64,000 nt of DNA, taken from positions 78,473,053 through 78,537,052 of the forward strand of contig CM060732.1 of the NCBI GenBank assembly GCA_030704615.1. Reading direction: 5' to 3'. Positions 33,846 through 44,900 of this stretch are shown here, in pieces (position 1 is the stretch's first letter; the number at the start of each line of letters is the position of its first letter). Made by a program: the position numbers and the translations under genes. The notes under the pieces were generated by a model that searched no databases, was not told where the DNA came from, and saw only the letters and a program-made list of their open reading frames with translations. The stretch is from Takakia lepidozioides. Its lineage: Eukaryota > Streptophyta > Takakiopsida > Takakiales > Takakiaceae.

Positions 33846-35310
33846 GCAGGTAAACGCTGGAGCATGGAACAGCGCTGGGTGGAGTTCTTTGAAGATCCTT
33901 CACAATGCTACAGCCTTGAAAAGGTGAGCTTTCTTCTTGTAGGTCTGTAATGGAGGAAGTTTGACTAATTTCTGGACTGGACTGTACTCCCAATTGTTGT
34001 GTGAAGTTAGCATCTGGGTTTGTTCTGCAACTACTGCTCTTACCGTCAGTATTGTCAGTATTATATGTTGTTCTTCCAAATCAGGGCATGAAAGTAAGGA
34101 AGATAAGGTGTCTACCTTTGCGGGGTACATGGGAGGGTTGCTTGGTTAAAACTGTCACTACACAGCAGCTCCCTGATGGTTTTCACAGGCCAATCCGAAT
34201 TACTACCGAAGTAAGCCGTGCATACAAGCGGTCCTGTGGATTGAGGATCGGCTCAATCCTCCTTGGATGAAAGAGAAACTAATTGCCATTGCACAAGTTC
34301 GAGAACATTCTAGTGATGGGCGAAAGAGATCCGAGTGCGTTTCTCATTCTGGTGTGGGTGGTGGACCTTCTTCGAAACTTGAAGATGGAAGTGGTAGTAT
34401 GACTCGCAGTGCACCTGATTAGTGGGGCAGCCTTGTGCATCTGTAAGTTTGGACATGCTGGTATGTTCCTGATTGTGTTACATCTGATAGAACTCAGAGT
34501 GACTTGCATGACTGTTGTTGAATCCCACACCAGCACTGCTGTATAAGGGAACCTGTTAAAGTGTTGATGCTCTTGGAGTTTCTGGCATGAAGGTCAACAA
34601 TGGAGTTTGGAACAGTGCTGGCATGAGTTCCTAAAGATCCTCCACATTGGTGGGACAACCGCTATGGCAGGGTGCGGCTTCATTCATGTATGATGTAATG
34701 AAGTTTGTTTCTGCAAAAGTGGCTCTTCCTCACAGTAACATAGGTTGTTCTTTCTAAGCAGACCATGAAAATGCATTGCCCAAGGGCTTTGGCTGGTGTT
34801 ACAAGCTTGGGAGGGTTGGCTTGATATTAGGGGTCTTAATTTGATCGTGGCAGCTGTCATTAGGCGATCAAAAGGCTGGGAGTGAATGTCTGCAGCGATG
34901 CGTGTTTCTACACAACACCCTTCTCAACATGTATGTCAAATGTGGGAGCATCATGGATGCACACCAAGTGTTCGACAACATGCCTGAGCGAGGTTTGATC
35001 TGAGGAAAGTCCAGTCGCAGGTAGCGAGTTGTGAGGTGGGGCTACAAGTTGTGAAGTGAGGTGGTTGTGTTTGAAACTAATCAGCGGGCCGTGGTGGTTC
35101 TCACAGACCATGCCAAGGTTACTGGACTATATATGCATAAGCAGCACATTCAAGAGCTCCTTCGGATGAAGGGTTGGGTGAATCCTCCTTGGGTGAAAGA
35201 GAAGCTAGCTGCCTTCATGACACAAGTTCAAGGAGAATGTGATCAGGTCACCTCCTTCTCCCCCACATTTAGCTTTTTCTGTCCTCTTATCAGATTCAGC
35301 CCTAAATTTT
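33846..35310 (+). pseudogene. OSB-like exon remnants upstream of PPR copy A
   Basis: Pieces of the PDF motif, out of frame with each other: 33851-33922 reads RWSMEQRWVEFFEDPSQCYS and ends at a splice donor (AAAAG/GTGAGC); about 34190-34290 reads LWIEDRLNPPWMKEKL; about 34600-34690 reads WSLEQCWHEFL then (after a shift) KDPPHWWDNRYGRVR; 35120-35250 reads WVNPPWVKEKLAAFMTQVQ. Known PDF motifs have the form W..(F/L)..DPSQWWDNR..K...PDFKH....LW...P.WV...L and occur once to three times in OSB proteins. No ssDNA-binding (OB-fold) exon was identified. Whether any of these exons is still spliced to the PPR exon is unknown. Confidence 0.55.
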
Positions 35311-35665
35311 CATGTTGAGTTTACTTAGTTAGCTCTTCAGTGACAAGGAGAAGCTTTGGAAGTAATCCCCAGTAAATGGTAGGATCATCACGGCAGAAAG
35401 GTGAATGTCTGTTATCTTGCCGAAGAGGCAGACGAAGATGCACTGAAAAGCCTTCTTGCAAATTGCCATCCTCCCTCTCTCCCCATCAGATTCTTAAAGT
35501 CTGGTCAGCAATTCAGTGTAGGAACTAGTGTGTAGTAAGTAGGGTTGGGGTGTACGCCAGATAAACTTTAGGTTGTCAGCTGCTAGTGGCAAGGCAGATG
35601 ATCTATGCATTATTGTTGCCAAGGCAGTGATAGCTGAAGGAGGCAGGGGATAGAACGTGGTCCAG

Positions 35666-37977
35666 ATGCGTCCGAGATGGCCGGATTTCAAGCACCCGAC
35701 TATGAATGAGCCACTGTGGATTGATAGCTACAAGAAACCTGCATGGTTACATGGTCGATTGGAAACAGCAGCGGCAGCACAGTTGGTAAAAGCAGGCATC
35801 TCCACCATGACGATCACTTCAGAAAGAGAACCAAGAGGGGGAGTCCTCAAGATCTCTTTGAGGACACTATGTGAGGCAGGGCAGCTGAAAGAGGCTCTGC
35901 AAGTTTTGAACCAAGGAAGCGTTTCAGCAGACTCAGATACGTATGTCTATCTCTTGCATAAGTGCATCCATATGAAAGGCCTGGCAGCAGGAAAGCAGGT
36001 GCATGCTCACATGATCCATAGTGGATTCAAGCCAAACGTGTTTCTACACAACACCCTTCTCAACATGTATGTCAAATGCGGGAGCATCATGGATGCACAC
36101 CAAGTGTTCGACAACATGCCTGAGCGAGGTTTGATCACATGGAATATAATGATTGCAGGGTTTACCAAGCATGGGTGTTCTAAGAATGCCTTGAAGACAT
36201 ATGACAAAATGATTCAGGAAGGACTGAAGCCCAACCAGGTCACGTTCATTTGTGTTTGCACTGCGTGTGCGAGCCTGCGTGTGCTGGCCTTGCTGCCCTG
36301 GAAAAGGGCAGAGAGGTCCATGCCGACATCATGAAAGCTGGAATTGTACCAAATATCATTTTGGGCACTACACTCGTGGACATGTATGCCAAATGTGGGA
36401 GCCTCCATGATGCAATTGGAATATTTGACAATATGGCTGAACGAAATGTGGTATCATGGAATGCTATGATTGCAGGATATGCCCAGCATGGGTGTGGGAT
36501 GGAGGCTTTGGAGACCTATGAGCAAATGATGCGGGAAGGGGTGACACCCAACCAAGTCACGTTTGTTTGCATTTGCAATGCATGTGCCAGCCTTGCAGCC
36601 CTGGAGAAGGGCGAAGAGATCCATGCTGACATTTTGAAAGCTGGAATTGTACCAAATATAATTCTGAACAATACACTAGTGGACATGTATGCCAAATGTG
36701 GGAGCATCAATAATGCAAAGGAGGTGTTCGACAATATGACTGAAAGAGATGTGGTATCCTGGAGTGCAATGATTGCAGGATATGCCCGGTATGGGTGTGG
36801 GATGGACGCTTTGGAGACCTATGAGCAGATGATGCTGGAAAGGGTGAAGCCCGACCAGGTCACATTCATTGGCATTTGCAGTGCGAGTGCGAGCTTGGCA
36901 GCCCTCGGAAAGGGCAAAGAAGTCCATGATAATATCATCAAAGCTGGAATTGTACCAAATATGATTCTGAACAACACCCTCATGGACATGTATGCCAAAT
37001 GTGGGAGCATCAAGGATGCAATGGAGGTGTTCGATAACATGGCTGAACGAGATGTGGTGTCATGGAGTGTGATGATTGCAGGATATGCCCAACATGGTTG
37101 TCATACGGAGGCCCTGCAACTATTTGAAGGAATGCAAAAGGAAGGCCTGAAGCTGGACAATATCACCTTTATATGTGTTCTATCTTCATGTAGCCATGTT
37201 GGCCTTGTGGATGAAGGCAAACACTACTTTGATTCCTTGAGTCAAGATCATGGCATTACTCCTACAGTAGAGCACTTTGGCTGCATGGTGGATCTTCTTG
37301 GCCGTGCAGGGCGATTGGATGAGGCAGAGGACTTCATTAACAAAATGCCAATCAAACCAGATGCTGTGGTGTGGAAGGCCTTGCTTGGTGCCTGCAGAAT
37401 TCAAGGTAATGTGGAGATGGCAGAACGTGCTGCAACATCTGTTCTCAAGTGGGATCAACAGGACGCAGCAACTTATGTGTTGCTATCAAACATTTATGCC
37501 ACAGCTGGCAGGTGGGATGATACTGCAAAGGTGAGGAAGATGATGAAGATTAGAGGGGTTAAAAAGGAGCCAGGTCGCTGCTGCATTGAGGTTGGCAACA
37601 GTGTGCACACCTTCGTTGCAGATGACAAATTGCATCCAAAAATTGAGGAAATCCATGCTGAGCTAAGAAGACTATCTGGGCAGATGAAGGAGGCAGGGTA
37701 CGTGCCTGACACACGCTTTGTATTGCACAATGTGGAGGAGGCACAAAAGGAATTTTCTCTTCGCTACCACAGTGAAAAGCTGGCAATTGCTTTTGGATTG
37801 ATTCGCACGGATCCTGGGATGCCTCTCCGTGTCATGAAGAATCTTCGGGTGTGTGGTGACTGCCACACTGCCACCAAGTTCATCTCGAAGATTGTTTGCC
37901 GAGCAATTGTTGTACGGGATGCAAGCCGCTTTCACCACTTTCAAGATGGGGTTTGTTCTTGTGGGGAGTACCGGTGA
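35666..37977 (+). pseudogene. PDF-motif/PPR-DYW gene, copy A, frameshifted by a deletion
   Basis: The first part (about 222 codons from ATG 35666) is the same as copy B: PDF motif, then PPR repeats. After ACASL at 36277 the sequence jumps to a point 592 bp further along copy B; 592 is not a multiple of three, so the frame is lost and ends at 36334. The remainder, from about 36290 to TGA 37975-37977, is open in another frame and encodes the last PPR repeats, E/E+ and a DYW domain with HSEKLA and CGDCH. The final residues are GEYR instead of GEYW in copy B. An internal initiation could in principle yield the C-terminal 575-residue frame, but as a gene this copy is broken. Confidence 0.85.
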
Positions 37978-39160
37978 AATGATTTTAAAAGAAAAATCTT
38001 GCTGCAGTCATTAAACATTGTAGCTGCTTGGTTCATCCACCATTTCTTGAGGGTATTTTCTATGAAATCCTATGGAGGCCATTTCCTCTGGCATGTGAAC
38101 CCTCCAAGAGCCAGTCTATCCAACACGAGGTGAGACTTATCGTATGCTATAAGCAACATTAATCTGGTTATAGTGTACAGGGTGGTCTGCATCATGCTAG
38201 AAAACCAAATGTGGGCAAATGGCTGCAAATTAGGCTACATATGTAGCCATGGTCTTTGAACTGAACAGTTGTCTCAAATTAACTCGCCATAGGTTACTTT
38301 TTTGGGGGCTGAAATCTGCCCAATGGCGAGCCCTGAAGGGTGAAAGTGTAACATTTAAAGTTTTCATCCTCACCATGAGTATGGAACAATGGGATTTATT
38401 CAGTTCTGTCTCTATTCATTAAAAAGGTTTCTTCCTGTATCTTCCATATAGAGTATCAAATGCATTGCATTACACGACTTGGTTATATAGGATTTATCTT
38501 AAGTTATGTTTAGGGTTGCACCAAGCCATGTATCAATTGCTAGGTGAAGGAAATAAGTTAAGTCCTCTCCTACAAAACACTGAGTAGTATTCCTTTGTGA
38601 TGTATATTCTAGTAAAATGTATATGAATGAATGGTGCAAAGTAGTTTTAAAAAACATTTACGATCAATTTGTGAGTTTAGCAACATTGTTCAATAGTAAT
38701 CAACATATGTAGAACAGGGATAGACACTCGTGCATTGGCTTGTAGGTTTGGAGTTAAAACTCATGTCATCTGACTCTCTATACCTTTGGGCTAGGGCTTT
38801 GCCGTGTAATTGCCTCCATGGCTTAGAAAGGGGGTTTAGTTTCCCCCACAACGCCCAGTTGCTTGGGCTGGTGTTTCCTTATATATATATATATATTTAT
38901 TTATTGCACAAAAGCCATGTAAACATACTTGAATGTTTGATTGAAAGCGGTTGAAAAGTGCGACATATTTATATACTACCTTGACCTACCAATCATCATG
39001 TATGACCTCAAATTGTAATATAGGAAAATTTGCTTATATATGATCACTGTTACTTGCAAGAGGCTTCAAAAATTACCTTGTCATTGTCAACTTTGTGTTC
39101 AATGTATGTATTACAACCATCATTGACATATTTTTTGTTGACAAATGATCAATTTGGTTA
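37978..39160. other. 3' flank of PPR copy A and spacer
   Basis: To 38896 this is the duplicated 3' flank, also present at 47631-48550. It contains GGTTTAGTTTCCCC and a TATATATATATATAT run at the duplication end. 38897-39160 is AT-rich spacer with no gene. Confidence 0.5.
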
Positions 39161-39162
39161 GT

Positions 39163-41406
39163 TTACCTACTAGGATTTAAGGAAAAGTTTGGTTCCCATA
39201 GGCAATGGCCTAGTGTCATATGCACAAGATCATTCCCACTCACATCCATTGTTAACTCATGCAAAATTTCCCATTCTCTTGCATCAACGGTATATATTGC
39301 CCCTCTTCTACATCCATATTGGTAAACACATATCTTCCCCAAGCCTGCAAAACATTCAAAACTGTCCCAACTTGTATTCATGTTTTCTTGGAAGAGATGT
39401 TCATAAATTCTCGGAGGCATAATTGCTTCCATGTGACATTCCAATATGTCTCGTTTGTTTTTGTTTGGATTTAATTTAAAGATAATAACGTCACACTTTG
39501 AGGACATTTTTAAGTTTTGTTTTGGCAAAGTCCGAGTGATCCCAAATAGCTTGTTATTGCAATCTATCACCTTGAAGGTGTCAAAATCTTCTATTTCAAA
39601 CTTTTTGTTGTCCAAAAATTTTATATCGAGAGATTTGATCAAATAAGACTCTCCTATGTGATCATAATAGTAACTTAGAATTGTCGGCCTCCAAATGGAT
39701 TTTGGATTAAAATTATACAAACTTGTTCTTTTGTTAATCATTTGTAGAGTCCCCCAATATACTGTACCATTACAAAATGCAACATTTCCATTTTTTGGCC
39801 ATTTATTGTTCCATGTACTTTGTTGATCAATATAATGTGATTTCTCTGAGTCATAGACGGTAATAGTACATCCTTCTTTGGGGGCTTTTCTTGACTTGCG
39901 ATTTCTTTCTATGTCACCACCCACACAATACAAAATATATGAAGATGTCTTCTCCAATGAGTCCTCCGTCACCACCAAGCGTGCTCTCTTGTGTGTCAAA
40001 ATTTTATCTTTTACCGCCGGAAGTATTTTCCATTGTTTGGTGAGTGGATTGCATACTACTGTCATGGTTTGTGCATAGTGAAATAAATCATTCCAACTTC
40101 TTTGCTCTTTTGTTAGATTATCTTTGACATGCTCATCCTGAAGACCTTTCGGTTGTTGGCCCCCATCGAGACAAATAAGACCATTTCCTCCTGCGATGAT
40201 GTTATTGACATTAGTTGGAAGGTAGTCTAAAATAGACGTCATGACCATCCAAGGATTTTCTTTTGTGGTTTCGTTATATCCAACAAACCAGCATATCCTA
40301 GGTTTCTCAAGATTTTGGTGGACGATTATAGGAAAATATGATTCGTACTTGGATGGATCTTTTGGATTTTTGCATTTAGGAGACCATTGTACAAAGGGGT
40401 CAGGACACCACTTTCCCCATAATTCAGTTAGATCGTCACCTTGTAATCTTGGTAGATAATAATTTACATACTTCTCTACCGGATTTGTTCTCCATCGTTT
40501 GTCAAATAAATATGGATATGTATTCTTTGGATCACTTTTTTTATGCTCGTCCTTATCTTGAGCACTAGATTTTGAACTAGAGTTTGATTCTGAGCCATTT
40601 TTCTTTTTGCTATCCATTACACTTTTGGGTATGGCATTAATTCGGAAAAAATCTCTATTTGATTTGATTGATGAATTCACTTCTTTATCTTCCAAATCAT
40701 CATTGTCATTTTTGTCAATATTATCGTATTGAATACCATTGGTTTCATTATAAGAGGTTGTATTCGGTATTGCAGTTTGGATGGCTTTAACTTGTTGTTT
40801 CCTATTATCGGTAGGTTTTTGTTTGTGCGGAGTTTTTATTACTATTTTGGTGTCCAATGGATCCAATTTATCTCTACTTGATGATTGTTTTGATGTGTTA
40901 TCAATCATATGATCTTGTGTTGTTAATGGCGTGGGTTTTAAGGTCGGTGGTTGATTATTTTGTTGTTTGCTTGTATTGTCGAAAGGTTGAACATTCATTC
41001 GTGGTTGATTATTTTGTTGTTTGCTAGCATTGTCAAAAGGTTGAACATTCGTTGCTGGTTGATTGTTTTGTTGTTTGTTGCTTGCATTGTTGAAAGGTTG
41101 AACATTTGTTGGTGGTTTAACAATATTATCTTTTTTCTCTACCACTTGATTCACTTTATCGATGTCTTGTACTTCTTTATTGATCAATTGATTTCTTGTG
41201 GTATCACTTTTTGGTGGAGATATTTGAATGTTTTGGGGTTGATTCCATGAGGTTGACTGTTGGTGTTGATCATTTTGTTTTTGTTTTTTTCTTATATCTT
41301 TTGTTTTTGATGTCTTTCTATCACTAAGCTCGTTATAATTAGGTTTTAAATCCTTACTACCATGTTGTTTGTCAAGCATTGGTAAAGAACCTACCCAATT
41401 GGCCAT
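39163..41406 (-). CDS. Asn/Gln-rich protein with an F-box-associated/kelch-like C-terminal domain
   Basis: One uninterrupted frame of 747 codons. Residues 1 to about 290 are low-complexity, rich in Asn, Gln, Lys and Thr, and contain three tandem copies of a ~19-residue unit (NVQPFDNASKQQNNQP). A Ser/Lys/Asp-rich linker follows (SESNSSSKSSAQDKDEHKKS). From about residue 310 comes a folded-looking domain: NPVEKYVNYYLPRLQGDDL, NIIAGGNGLICLDGG, TVVCNPLTKQWKILP, YILYCVGGDIE, ITVYDSEKS, VAFCNGTVYWGTL. CNPLTKQWKxLP and YDS...W are typical of blades in F-box-associated and kelch propellers. No F-box is visible, so an SCF role is not supported. Base composition is clearly AT-richer than neighbouring genes. 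Its promoter side faces copy B of the duplication. Confidence 0.75.
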   Translation of the reverse strand: MANWVGSLPMLDKQHGSKDLKPNYNELSDRKTSKTKDIRKKQKQNDQHQQSTSWNQPQNIQISPPKSDTTRNQLINKEVQDIDKVNQVVEKKDNIVKPPTNVQPFNNASNKQQNNQPATNVQPFDNASKQQNNQPRMNVQPFDNTSKQQNNQPPTLKPTPLTTQDHMIDNTSKQSSSRDKLDPLDTKIVIKTPHKQKPTDNRKQQVKAIQTAIPNTTSYNETNGIQYDNIDKNDNDDLEDKEVNSSIKSNRDFFRINAIPKSVMDSKKKNGSESNSSSKSSAQDKDEHKKSDPKNTYPYLFDKRWRTNPVEKYVNYYLPRLQGDDLTELWGKWCPDPFVQWSPKCKNPKDPSKYESYFPIIVHQNLEKPRICWFVGYNETTKENPWMVMTSILDYLPTNVNNIIAGGNGLICLDGGQQPKGLQDEHVKDNLTKEQRSWNDLFHYAQTMTVVCNPLTKQWKILPAVKDKILTHKRARLVVTEDSLEKTSSYILYCVGGDIERNRKSRKAPKEGCTITVYDSEKSHYIDQQSTWNNKWPKNGNVAFCNGTVYWGTLQMINKRTSLYNFNPKSIWRPTILSYYYDHIGESYLIKSLDIKFLDNKKFEIEDFDTFKVIDCNNKLFGITRTLPKQNLKMSSKCDVIIFKLNPNKNKRDILECHMEAIMPPRIYEHLFQENMNTSWDSFECFAGLGKICVYQYGCRRGAIYTVDAREWEILHELTMDVSGNDLVHMTLGHCLWEPNFSLNPSR

Positions 41407-41930
41407 TGTTGGACCAACTTTATAAATTGATCAAAGTTCTTTGATTGGAATGATAATATAGTTGGGTCGATTGAGGTTGGAGGATAATACGATATTAATT
41501 CGCAGAATCTCAATATCATATTAACAATAGAGCTCACCTCCCCTCCACCTCTAAAATGAACAATATGCATAAGAGAAAGAGCCTTTTATTTACATAAACT
41601 TTAGTCGGTGCCACCTTTCTAAGTTTTGTCCATGATTTCAAGACACAACATAAACATGAAGATTGCATTGACTTTATAAGAATAATTTGAAAAGGCACCA
41701 TACGTATCGTTTGGTGTCCCTTAAACCTATATTCACGTCTGTTAGACTATAATGTCCAAAATTGACAAACCATGATCCCAACCCTGATTATATTTTTGGA
41801 AAAATTAATTGGATACTTTATTTAATAAAATATTATTTCATTGTTGAAAACATGTATGTTAATAAGTTTTAGCCCTATCAACCATCTACAAGAGCCCATT
41901 GAATCATTCAAGCATCGATATAATGGTAAA

Positions 41931-44900
41931 TATTTCTCGCATCACTACCGCAAACTGCTGTAAGAGGATGCATGAACCACACTTGAGAGATTAGCTTCCT
42001 GCAAATGTAGGAGATGATGCAAGAACACTTGAAGAGGCAGGCAATGTCACAAATGAACTTGAAAATGCATCTCCAGAACTCCACTGTGTTGTGAGCGGAG
42101 CTTCACCTTCCCAACTTGTCCATTCGACAGAAGATCAAAGACCAAACAACCTACGGACTCGTAGAGTACATGTGCAGAGGTGTGGGTTCTAAAGTAGATA
42201 TATAGTCAATCGCTTGAATATGCAAATCCTCAAAGCGCTCTTCTTCCCCCAATTGTACACACTTTCACCTTCAACTGTTGACGCAAGGAACGTCAGTCAA
42301 CCGAGATAGAACGCTTTATATCAATGTCATAATCATAGTATCGTGGCTACGTCATCCAAGCAAGCTTTCGAAAACACCATCTTCTCTCTCATCACGATGG
42401 GGACGGTAGCGGCTCTCTCCTCACTGCGCCAAGGCCTGTCTTCTCGTTGTGAGGCCTCACATGATTCAGCAGATTATGGGACTGGGCTATGGAGCTGAAA
42501 GCGGCATCCACCTTGGCAATGCGCCAAAGGACGAGGCCCTTGCAAGTGGTGGCTATGGCGCCTCCCAAACCTTCACTATGCTGAAGGAATTAGGTGATGA
42601 CACTCAACGATTTGCGGGTTTGTTTTTTGGGGTCTATGTTGTATGCAAATGCACCGTATGGAATCCAGGCCGGGCTATCAGCAGAGACCAATCTGATCCC
42701 GTCGAAAAAGTAAGAAAGTACACAGGATAGTCAGACGAGGGTTATAGTTGGTATATCTGTCGCGCAGGTAAACGCTGGAGCATGGAACAGCGCTGGGTGG
42801 AGTTCTTTGAAGATCCTTCACAATGCTACAGCCTTGAAAAGGTGAGCTTTCTTCTTGTAGGTCTGTAATGGAGGAAGTTTGACTAATTTCTGGACTGGAC
42901 TGTACTCCCAATTGTTGTGTGAAGTTAGCATCTGGGTTTGTTCTGCAACTACTGCTCTTACCGTCAGTATTGTCAGTATTATATGTTGTTCTTCCAAATC
43001 AGGGCATGAAAGTAAGGAAGATAAGGTGTCTACCTTTGCGGGGTACATGGGAGGGTTGCTTGGTGACATACTAGGATTTAGGGTAAGCAAATTTAGTACT
43101 ATTCAATGACAAACAAATTTACAATAGTAATTAAGACATATAAAATCTCTCAATTAAATATCGTAAAATTCTATAGACTAAGTCCCAAAAGCTTAGTACT
43201 AGCCAAGAAAAAAAAAAAAACAATCTATTCAATCTAACAAAGGGTTGAAAAGTGCTTATAAGGAAGTTCCATACAAAATTGCTACCAAATAGTACTAAGC
43301 AATTGTTTTAATGAGCTAATTCAATCTTATACATGTTGGGATTACGTCCCCACTCTATTGTATCCCAAAGCTGAAAAATTGAGAAATGGGAGGAAAAAAA
43401 AACAAACAAAAAAAAATAAAAACGGGACTTGGGCTTCAAACATGGATATGAGGTGGACAAAATTATCAATAAGAAACTAATATGGAAGAGACAGTTTGTG
43501 TACGAGGTCCTATAAAAACTTTCAAAAAATAACAACAGTGTATAGAACCTATAAAAACTTTCAATCAAATATCCCAACCTTGAATGCCAAAGTATAAATT
43601 TGCTTTCTTAAGAAGCTTCAAACATAGGTTTTAGGGGCATAAAGTTTATAAGAAAGAAAAGTATGAATCACATAAAAATATGCATGAATGTTTAGGACCT
43701 ATAATTTTTTAAACATTCAACAATCAATATAATATTCTAACCATTGTAATTTGTATTATACCCAAAGCTCAAAAATTGATTTGAATGAACTTCAAACATT
43801 TGAATGAAGTTTTGCGGTATAGGGTTTCAGATAAACAAAAGTACTTTAAGTAAAAAAAAACATATGGAAGAGTAAGAATTTCCAAGTAAATATCTCGATG
43901 ACTCTGTCATACATGTAAGCTGAAAAATGTAATTAATTGGGAGTGAATGTCTGCAGCGATGCGTGTTTCTACACAACACCCTTCTCAACATGTATGTCAA
44001 ATGTGGGAGCATCATGGATGCACACCAAGTGTTCGACAACATGCCTGAGCGAGGTTTGATCTGAGGAAAGTCCAGTCGCAGGTAGCGAGTTGTGAGGTGG
44101 GGCTACAAGTTGTGAAGTGAGGTGGTTGTGTTTGAAACTAATCAGCGGGCCGTGGTGGATCTCACAGACCATGCCAAGGTTACTGGACTATAGATGCATA
44201 AGCAGCACATTCAAGAGCTCCTTCGGATGAAGGGTTGGGTGAATCCTCCTTGGGTGAAAGAGAAGCTAGCTGCCTTCATGACACAAGTTCAAGGAGAATG
44301 TGATCAGGTCACCTCCTTCTCCCCCACATTTAGCTTTTTCTGTCCTCTTATCAGATTCAGCCCTAAATTTTCAAGTTGAGTTTACTTAGTTAGCTCTTCA
44401 GTGACAAGGAGAAGCTTTGGAAGTAATCCCCAGTAAATGGTAGGATCATCACGGCAGAAAGGTGAATGTCTGTTATCTTGCCGAAGAGGCAGACGAAGAT
44501 GCACTGAAAAGCTTTCTTGCAAATTGCCATCCTCCCTCTCTCCCCATCAGATTCTTAAAGTCTGGTCAGCAATTCAGTGTAGGAACTAGTGTGTAGTAAG
44601 TAGGGTTGGGTTGTACGCCAGATAAACTTTAGGTTGTCAGCTGCTAGTGGCAAGGCAGATGATCTATGCATTATTGTTGCCAAGGCAGTGATAGCTGAAG
44701 GAGGCAGGGGATAGAACGTGGTCCAGATGCGTCCGAGATGGCCGGATTTCAAGCACCCGACTATGAATGAGCCACTGTGGATTGATAGCTACAAGAAACC
44801 TTCATGGTTACATGGTCGATTGGAAACAGCAGCGGCAGCACAGTTGGTAAAAGCAGACATCTCCACCATGACGATCACTTCAGAAAGAGAACCAAGAGGG

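Larger units (their letters stand above)
33028..38896 (+). repeat. segmental duplication, copy A
   Basis: Matches copy B (41931-48550) nearly base for base in two blocks: 33028-34146 with 41931-43064, and 34877-38896 with 43937-48550. Between the blocks A has 730 bp of OSB-like sequence and B has unrelated AT-rich DNA. Within the second block A lacks 592 bp of the PPR array. Differences elsewhere are scattered single bases and one ~15-bp indel near 33107, so the duplication is recent. Both copies end in a TA dinucleotide run. Orientation is direct and the spacer is about 3 kb. Confidence 0.9.

Noticed and set aside
36007-37944. Many antisense frames of 60-90 codons over the PPR genes
   Set aside because: They recur with the PPR repeat period and are mirror images of the coding strand.
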